Assembly (NCBI GenBank): GCA_026018925.1
Contig: JAKSZU010000011.1
Location: 42,956,141 to 43,020,140 of the forward strand
Direction of reading: 5' to 3'
Length of the DNA: 64,000 nt
From: Tupaia tana
Lineage: Eukaryota > Chordata > Mammalia > Scandentia > Tupaiidae
Part shown: positions 63,151 to 64,000 of the stretch, one piece after another
Layout: every line of letters starts with the position of its first letter
Position numbering within the stretch: the first letter of the stretch is position 1
Program-made: the position numbers and the translations under genes
The notes under the pieces: model-generated
What the model was told of the DNA's origin: nothing
The model's database searches: none
The model's input: the letters and a program-made list of their open reading frames with translations, nothing else

Positions 63151-63374
63151 GCATTTCCTCTGGGCCCTCAGTCTGCCTCTGGCTGCTGCTTTCTCATCCC
63201 CTCCTTCCTCGGCTCTCCAGAAGCCCTCCCTCCTTCATTCTGTGCTGTCATTGCACTCCTCCTTCCTTTCCCATTTCTCTTCCCATTCCTCCTTCTGTCT
63301 CCATTCCTCTTCCTTCTCCTCATCTTTTCTCCTGCTCACCCATCTTCTCACTGGGTCAAATTCCACCCCCAGAC

Positions 63375-63470
63375 CATGTCTGCAGCTGGGTAAATTTCTA
63401 TAAACAATTAAGTTTGTAATAAATTCAATTGTATTACATCCTGATTAGAAGCTTATAGCATTTGGAGAGA
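63375..63470. promoter_or_regulatory. AT-rich island, candidate regulatory element
   Basis: ATAAACAATTAAGTTTG, AATAAATTCAATTGTATTAC and CCTGATTAGAAGC contain SOX-like ACAAT and TAATTA-like cores. Repeat-free and sharply AT-rich against its flanks. Inference only. Confidence 0.3.
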
Positions 63471-63474
63471 GGGA

Positions 63475-64000
63475 CTTGGGCGGCTAAGAGGCTGATATTC
63501 TCTCTGACGGCTGAGTGCCTGGAAGTGCAGTGCTCTCATTTCCAAATGAACTGGAGCTGCGTATATTTCATTATCTCCCCACATTTCCCCGTCGGATGAT
63601 CTCGAGCATCTCTCTTTCCTTCCTCTCTGCCTGAGCATCTTCCTCTACCTTCTTCCAGTCCCAGGACATATGTTGTCACAGCAGGAAGAATGCAGGTTAC
63701 ACAGCGAGAAGGACTTGCCTGCTGTTGGTGCATTGCAAGAGTCCTTGGGGGGAAGGGGGAGGGGGTGAGAGTGTCTCCATCAGTGGACAACTGTGGTGGG
63801 CGAAGGGGAGGCCAGCCTCCTTAACCTCACACTTGGGGATCTAGGACCCACAGAGCAGCTGATGTGGGTTCCCAAGACTCTGCGTGGGGAGTGGGAGAAA
63901 ACAGCTGCACACATCTGGAAGAGGCTTGCCCAGCTCCATTAGCCCAGGCACCAGCCAGCCGCGTTTGATGTTTGATCTTGCCCTCGGCGTAGGGAAGAAG
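63475..64000. other. Unique sequence at window end, no gene seen
   Basis: No repeat or coding feature recognised up to the last base. Confidence 0.5.

Noticed and set aside
47500..64000. PHB1 or another gene upstream of NGFR
   Set aside because: No matching exon seen; the human spacing also places it outside this window.

Overview
This is a window of vertebrate, specifically placental-mammal, nuclear DNA, not a bacterial or viral segment. Coding sequence is sparse and split by GT-AG introns. Most of the rest is interspersed repeats: several tRNA-derived SINE families, L1M-type LINE fragments, MIR and L2 relics, a hAT-like DNA transposon fossil and microsatellites. The young SINEs do not look like primate Alu, rodent B1/B2, carnivore CAN, ruminant Bov-tA, pig PRE, horse ERE or vesper-bat VES. 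They should identify the lineage once compared with a repeat library, but I cannot name the species from memory.

The only protein-coding gene I can support is NGFR, the p75 neurotrophin receptor (TNFRSF16). It lies on the minus strand and is complete in six coding exons between 47042 and 28859. The exons splice in frame to 426 residues: signal peptide, four cysteine-rich domains, Ser/Thr-rich stalk, one transmembrane helix, juxtamembrane region, death domain and a C-terminal Ser-Pro-Val. A CpG-rich block (about 44.6-47.5 kb) covers the promoter, 5' UTR, exon 1 and the start of intron 1. The 3' UTR runs to about 26.88 kb, with an ATTAAA signal followed by a GU-rich tract.

Layout. 1-2.26 kb: unique sequence with no gene seen. 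2.26-13.24 kb: a dense repeat patchwork. Two or three L1M copies on the plus strand have been cut up by about 25 SINEs, many with readable target-site duplications. 13.24-26.88 kb: NGFR 3' flank, unique sequence with scattered SINE, MIR and L2 copies. 26.88-47.15 kb: NGFR, whose introns carry SINEs, MIRs, a hAT-like element and simple repeats. 47.15-64 kb: NGFR 5' flank with few SINEs, a degenerate CAC/CAT tract, and AT-rich islands dense in TAATTA-like motifs that could be conserved regulatory elements.

In human NGFR lies between PHB1 and NXPH3 with tens of kb of intergenic DNA on each side, which fits the absence of other genes here. I find no operon, CRISPR array, phage, defence system or other undescribed system. 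The more noteworthy items are an extra N-glycosylation sequon in the receptor, the young SINE family with its nested and mosaic insertions, and candidate regulatory islands upstream.
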